A DNA stretch of 64,000 bases from an uncultured Clostridia bacterium. Its GTDB lineage: Bacteria; Bacillota; Clostridia; TANB77; CAG-508. This document shows, one piece after another, positions 60,730-64,000 of the stretch. Position 1 is the first letter of the stretch, and every line of letters starts with the position of its first letter. The stretch covers positions 1 through 64,000 of the forward strand of contig CAKPKJ010000001.1 of the NCBI GenBank assembly GCA_934167445.1, written 5' to 3'. The position numbers and the translations under genes are program-made. The notes under the pieces are model-generated. The model was not told where the DNA came from. It searched no databases and saw nothing but the letters and a program-made list of their open reading frames with translations.

Positions 60730-60984
60730 ATGGAATTTGATAAAACAATGAGTTTTGAAGTGGAAAGAGAAGAAAACACTAAGTGTCAAGAAATCTTAAA
60801 AGATGTATATCAATCATTAGTTGAAAAAGGATACAATCCAATAAATCAAATTGTTGGATATATATTATCAGGAGATCCAACATATATAACAAGTCATAAT
60901 GATGCAAGAAATAAAATTAGAACAGTAGAAAGAGATGAATTGTTAGAAAAAATGGTTAAAAATTATATAGGACTAGATAGTTAA
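60730..60984 (+). CDS. ireB: IreB family regulatory phosphoprotein
   Basis: This 84-aa protein (formerly DUF965) is a substrate of the Ser/Thr kinase IreK in Enterococcus and affects cell-wall stress and cephalosporin tolerance. The family sequence is clear: MEFDKTMSFEVEREENTK, with a Thr at position 6 where phosphorylation occurs in relatives, and GYNPINQIVGYILSGDPTYI. The ireB-ruvX-DUF1292 order is standard in Firmicutes, usually after alaS, which is replaced here by the GAF/GGDEF gene. Confidence 0.95.
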   Translation: MEFDKTMSFEVEREENTKCQEILKDVYQSLVEKGYNPINQIVGYILSGDPTYITSHNDARNKIRTVERDELLEKMVKNYIGLDS

Positions 60985-60986
60985 TT

Positions 60987-61415
60987 ATGAGAATGTTAGG
61001 AATTGATTACGGTGAAGCTAGAGTAGGAGTAGCTATTACAGATGAACTAAATATAACTGTACAAGGATTGGAAACAATACAACGAAATGGTTCAGATAAA
61101 ATAGTATTACGCCGTTTAGATGAAATTTTTGCCCATTATGAAGTAGATACAATAGTAGTTGGAATGCCCTTAAATATGAATGGGACTATATCTGAAAGAG
61201 CAAAAATAACGGAACAATTTATACATAAACTAAAATGTAAGTATAACAAAAAGAAAATTGAAACAATAGATGAAAGATTGACAACAGTAGAAGCTCATAA
61301 AACTATGAATTTTTTAGAAGTTAAAAAAACTAAAAAAAGAGGAATTGTTGATACAATATCAGCAGTATATATATTAGAAACTTACTTGAATAGATATAAA
61401 AATGCTATAAAGTAG
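60987..61415 (+). CDS. ruvX: Holliday junction resolvase-like RuvX (YqgF)
   Basis: The RNase H-like fold protein acts in pre-16S rRNA 5' processing and/or junction resolution. The 142-aa sequence starts MRMLGIDYGEARVGVA and has VVGMPLNMNGT and the IDERLTT motif with acidic active-site residues. The ATG begins 2 bp after the ireB stop; no strong ribosome binding site is present, so coupling to ireB is likely. Confidence 0.93.
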   Translation: MRMLGIDYGEARVGVAITDELNITVQGLETIQRNGSDKIVLRRLDEIFAHYEVDTIVVGMPLNMNGTISERAKITEQFIHKLKCKYNKKKIETIDERLTTVEAHKTMNFLEVKKTKKRGIVDTISAVYILETYLNRYKNAIK

Positions 61416-61473
61416 TATAAAAATGTTATTATAATTTAAAATATAAATAAGTAATTTGAAAGGAGAAAAAACA

Positions 61474-61776
61474 ATGGATGAAAATAATGAAGAATTAGAC
61501 AACGTTGTAATATTAAATGATGAGGATGGAAATGAAGTAAAATTTGAATTCTTAGATTTAATAGAATTAGATGACGAAGAATATGTCGTATTATTACCAA
61601 TGGCTGAAGATGGGGAAGAAGAGGAAGGAGAAGTTGTTATCTTAAAAGTTGAAGATAATGATGACGAAAATTCTGATGAAGAATCATATGTAAGCATTGA
61701 AGATGAAGATGTTTTAAACAAAGTGTTTGAAATGTTCAAAGAAAAATTCAAAGATGACTTTGATTTTGTAGATTAA
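61474..61776 (+). CDS. DUF1292 family protein
   Basis: This 100-aa protein is extremely acidic. It has the DUF1292 core VVILNDEDGNEVKFEFLDLIELDDEEYVVLLP (here cited in part) and an Asp/Glu-rich end. The function is unknown; the gene commonly follows ruvX. ATG 61474 has AGGAG 8 nt upstream; the frame opens at a TTG six codons earlier inside the ribosome binding site. Confidence 0.88.
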   Translation: MDENNEELDNVVILNDEDGNEVKFEFLDLIELDDEEYVVLLPMAEDGEEEEGEVVILKVEDNDDENSDEESYVSIEDEDVLNKVFEMFKEKFKDDFDFVD

Positions 61777-61808
61777 TAATAAAAATATGCAATAAATTTG
61801 CATATAGA

Positions 61809-61850
61809 AAAAGGTAAAGGAGAGAATATATATTCATACCTTTACCTTTT
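61809..61850 (+). terminator. Hairpin after the DUF1292 gene
   Basis: AAAAGGTAAAGG pairs exactly with CCTTTACCTTTT over an 18-nt loop. A smaller TATGCAA/TTGCATA hairpin precedes it at about 61786-61804. The T-tract is short. Confidence 0.6.
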
Positions 61851-61879
61851 AATAATAATATAAAAAGGAGACCAAACAA

Positions 61880-62365
61880 ATGAAAAAATTTTCAACATGG
61901 ATGCTTGTAATGTTTATGGTATTATTTTGGTTGTTAAGAATTGTAATTGCATTGGCATATGAATTAAAATGGAACTTTGCGGGGCTAGTACCGTTGAACC
62001 AAAGTATGGAAATAGCGTTATTGTTTGTATTTTTATTATGTTTAATATTAATCGTAAAAAGAAAAATGATAGGAGCATTATTGTATTTACTTACATATGG
62101 AATGTATTTTGGAACAAATGTAACAAGCAATATTCAAACAATACTAGATGTGGCAAATGGCACAACAGATATAGCACAATATTTAAATTTATTTATGTCT
62201 GTAATAGGAATAATATTACCAATAGCGGTACTATTAGACTTATTGTGGGATAGAGAAAGAAAAGAAAACCCTAAAGATAAAAAAACAGATTGGTTCTATA
62301 AAAATCAAAAATTTGACAGAAAAATGGATGAGAGAGCTGATAAGAATAATTATAGAAACTATTAA
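61880..62365 (+). CDS. Four-helix membrane protein of unknown function
   Basis: This 161-aa protein has about four hydrophobic helices (residues 7-27, 40-58, 64-83 and 105-125) and a charged C-terminal tail of about 35 residues with the NPKDKKTDWFYKNQKFDRK segment. I recognise no family. AAAAGGAG lies 9-10 nt upstream of the ATG. It lies between the DUF1292 gene and rbgA, in the same direction. Confidence 0.75.
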   Translation: MKKFSTWMLVMFMVLFWLLRIVIALAYELKWNFAGLVPLNQSMEIALLFVFLLCLILIVKRKMIGALLYLLTYGMYFGTNVTSNIQTILDVANGTTDIAQYLNLFMSVIGIILPIAVLLDLLWDRERKENPKDKKTDWFYKNQKFDRKMDERADKNNYRNY

Positions 62366-62479
62366 TAAAATTAGCAAAGCGAGTAATTGGTTGAAAATTA
62401 CTTGCTTTTATGTTATAATACTAGTTATGTTAAGAAAAAAATGAATATAATAATCAAAGATAAAAAGGAGGGAGTATAC

Positions 62480-63419
62480 TTGAAAAATATAAAAAAGAAA
62501 CAAAAAGATAGACAAGAAAAAACAAGCGCTAGTTTTAATTGGTATCCACGGACATATGGCTAAAACAATGAGACAAATAGAAGCAGATTTAAGAATTGTA
62601 GACATAGTAATAGAACTATTAGATGCAAGAATTCCAATTGCAAGTCAAAATCCAGAAATAGCAAATAAAATAAAAAATAAAAAAAAGCTAGTTGTATTAA
62701 ATAAAGCAGATTTAGCAGATGAAAAAGCAAACCAAAAGTGGATAGCATATTTTGAAAAACAAGGGATACCTGCTGTTCTAGTAGATTCGAATAGTGGAAA
62801 AGGAATAGATAAATTTATAAAAAAAATAGAAGAAATAATGCAAGAGATGCTAGAAGGACAAGCAAATAAAGGAAGAGTAGGAAGAAAGATAAGAGCAATG
62901 ATACTTGGAATTCCTAATGTTGGAAAATCTTCATTTATAAATAGAATATCAAAAAGAACAACTGCTGAAGTAGGAAATAAACCAGGAATAACAAAACAAA
63001 AACAATGGATACGCATAAATGAAAAAATAGAGTTGTTAGATACACCAGGTGTTTTATGGCCTAAGTTTGAGAGTGAAGATGTGGCACTAAAACTAGCTTT
63101 TACAGGAACAATAAAAGAAACTGTATTGCAAAAAACAGAAGTTGCATACCAATTAGTTAAATTTTTATTAGAAAATTACCAAGAAAGACTAGAAAATAGA
63201 TATGGCCTAACAAACGAATACATAGAGGCAACATTGGACCAAGACCAACCAGAAAATTTTAATATATATGAAATAATGCTAGAAATAGGCAAAAAAAGAG
63301 GCTGTATAATTTCTGGTGGAAATATAGACGAAGAAAAAACAGCAAAAATAATTTTAGATGAATTCAAAAATGGAAAATTTGGAAAAGTATCTTTAGAACA
63401 ACCTGAAACGGAGAAGTGA
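62480..63419 (+). pseudogene. rbgA: Ribosome biogenesis GTPase RbgA (YlqF), interrupted by a +1 frameshift
   Basis: RbgA is a circularly permuted GTPase needed for late 50S assembly. TTG 62480 after GGAGGGAG starts a frame with a basic leader ending FNWYP, the family N-terminus. One extra base near 62549 shifts it; without it the sequence would read NWYPGHMAKTMRQIE and continue to the end. Downstream parts are intact: G4 NKADL before G1 GIPNVGKSSFINRI, then DTPGVLWP. From ATG 62556 a 287-aa product could be made, but no ribosome binding site precedes it and the N-terminal motif is lost. Lesion or sequence error. Confidence 0.82.
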
Positions 63420-63425
63420 TAAATA

Positions 63426-63830
63426 TTGTTAGAATTAATAAATAGAGAAAAAGAAGAAACCGATGTCAACCTAATGTCACCGTTAGTTTGGGCTTATATA
63501 GGTGATTGTGTATATGAGTTATATATAAGAAACGAATTAGTAAATAAAACAAATTTAAAACCACACAAATTACATATAGCTTCAATTCAATATGTAAAAG
63601 CAGAAAAACAGGCAGAAATCTTACATAATATTTACGAAGAATTGACAGCTGAGGAAAGAGATATAGTGCGTAGGGGAAGAAACGCAGAAAATCATCATTT
63701 GCCTAAAAATTGTAGTGTGAAAGATTATGCATATTCAACAGCTTTTGAGGCTTTGATAGGATATTTGTATTTAACAAAAAAAGATGACAGATTAAAGCAA
63801 ATATTTAATAAAATAGATGTAATAATATAA
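63426..63830 (+). CDS. mrnC: Mini-ribonuclease 3
   Basis: Mini-III is an RNase III domain without the dsRNA-binding part and matures 23S rRNA ends in B. subtilis. The 134-aa protein has LVWAYIGDCVYELYIRNEL, with the catalytic Asp, a RRGRNAENHH segment and the second acidic motif STAFEALIGYLYL. It starts with TTG, 12 nt after GGAG. It overlaps closely with rbgA (6 bp between genes), and both act on the 50S subunit. Confidence 0.92.
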   Translation: MLELINREKEETDVNLMSPLVWAYIGDCVYELYIRNELVNKTNLKPHKLHIASIQYVKAEKQAEILHNIYEELTAEERDIVRRGRNAENHHLPKNCSVKDYAYSTAFEALIGYLYLTKKDDRLKQIFNKIDVII

Positions 63831-63854
63831 AAAATAAATATAATGCCAAAATGC

Positions 63855-63883
63855 TTGACGAACCAATAAAAAAATGATATAAA
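63855..63883 (+). promoter_or_regulatory. Sigma-A promoter of tRNA-Glu
   Basis: TTGACG at 63855-63860 and TATAAA at 63878-63883, 17 bp apart, lie 31 bp before the tRNA. Confidence 0.75.
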
Positions 63884-63914
63884 TATTTAAGTGCTTAATT
63901 TAAGTGCCAAGTAT

Positions 63915-63989
63915 GGCCCGTTGGTCAAGCGGCTAAGACGCCACCCTCTCAAGGTGGAATCATGGGTTCGATTCCCGTACGGGTCACCA
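63915..63989 (+). tRNA. tRNA-Glu (anticodon CTC)
   Basis: The acceptor GGCCCGT pairs with ACGGGTC (one G-T), the anticodon stem CCACC/GGTGG holds loop CTCTCAA, and CCA is encoded. The D-arm GGTCAAGCGG is typical of bacterial tRNA-Glu. The CTC anticodon reads GAG, a rare codon in this AT-rich genome. Confidence 0.95.
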
Positions 63990-64000
63990 AAACAATAAAA

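Noticed and set aside
61969..62253. Second frame within the membrane protein gene at 61880
   Set aside because: It is an alternate-frame shadow without start signals; the 61880 frame has a ribosome binding site and clear helices.

Overview
The window is a strongly AT-rich chromosomal segment from a spore-forming Firmicute of the class Clostridia, probably an uncultured or gut-type lineage. The sporulation markers are an alpha/beta-type small acid-soluble spore protein, SpoVG and the SpoIVB peptidase. WhiA, YqzL, IreB, RuvX, RbgA and mini-RNase III are typical Firmicutes housekeeping genes. Most genes lie on the + strand in tight runs with strong AGGAGG-type ribosome binding sites. The standard genetic code fits throughout.

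Layout. 1-9,500: tRNA-Gly, a small lipoprotein, a FemAB-type peptidoglycan transferase, a DUF1189 membrane protein, FtsH, PrmC, WhiA, HemW, a VanZ-like protein and an anchored unknown. 9,500-13,450: a PflX-type radical SAM protein, an FAD dehydrogenase and a thymidylate pair (thyA, folA) separated by a perfect 33-bp inverted repeat. 13,450-16,800: an accessory island. It holds a promoter-terminator unit that may be a small RNA or leader, a pilin-type surface protein whose C-terminus looks like the variable region of a diversity-generating retroelement (DGR), a GC-rich hairpin, a truncated MutS-like DGR accessory gene, the first codons of a DGR reverse transcriptase on the other strand, and an Rpn-type nuclease gene whose ATG appears mutated to ATA. 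17,000-23,500: DedA/TVP38 protein, RlmD, Era, YqzL, a frameshifted recO, HPF, SASP and a Cof-type phosphatase.

23,485-35,500 is the most unusual intact block. One good promoter precedes twelve consecutive + strand genes that look like a divergent Tad/type IV pilus-like machine: a SAF/CpaB-like protein, two MinD/CpaE-like proteins (one without a P-loop), a CpaF-like ATPase, a large TadB/TadC-like membrane protein, and seven small single-helix proteins. Four of these begin MENA-, and several share a second helical motif. No prepilin peptidase or secretin is visible here. spoIVB follows with its own probable forespore promoter. A likely second part of the system lies at 56,774-60,709: a two-helix VirB2-like protein, a CpaE-like ATPase with two AT-hook repeats, and a GAF protein with a dead GGDEF domain.

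36,900-56,700: a small foreign-looking gene, MurC, SpoVG with a textbook sigma-H promoter, Pth, a short RNase E/G, RimO, two unknowns, an HD protein, three glycosyltransferases, a tRNA-Val/Asp/Phe operon, a DUF5662 gene, two convergent acyl-CoA synthetases and a G5-SH3-glucosaminidase cell-wall hydrolase. 60,700-64,000: IreB, RuvX, a DUF1292 protein, a membrane protein, RbgA (with an apparent frameshift), mini-RNase III and tRNA-Glu.

The main leads are the decayed DGR, the Tad-like apparatus with its tandem pilin-like family, and single-base lesions in recO, rbgA and the Rpn gene that need read-level checking.
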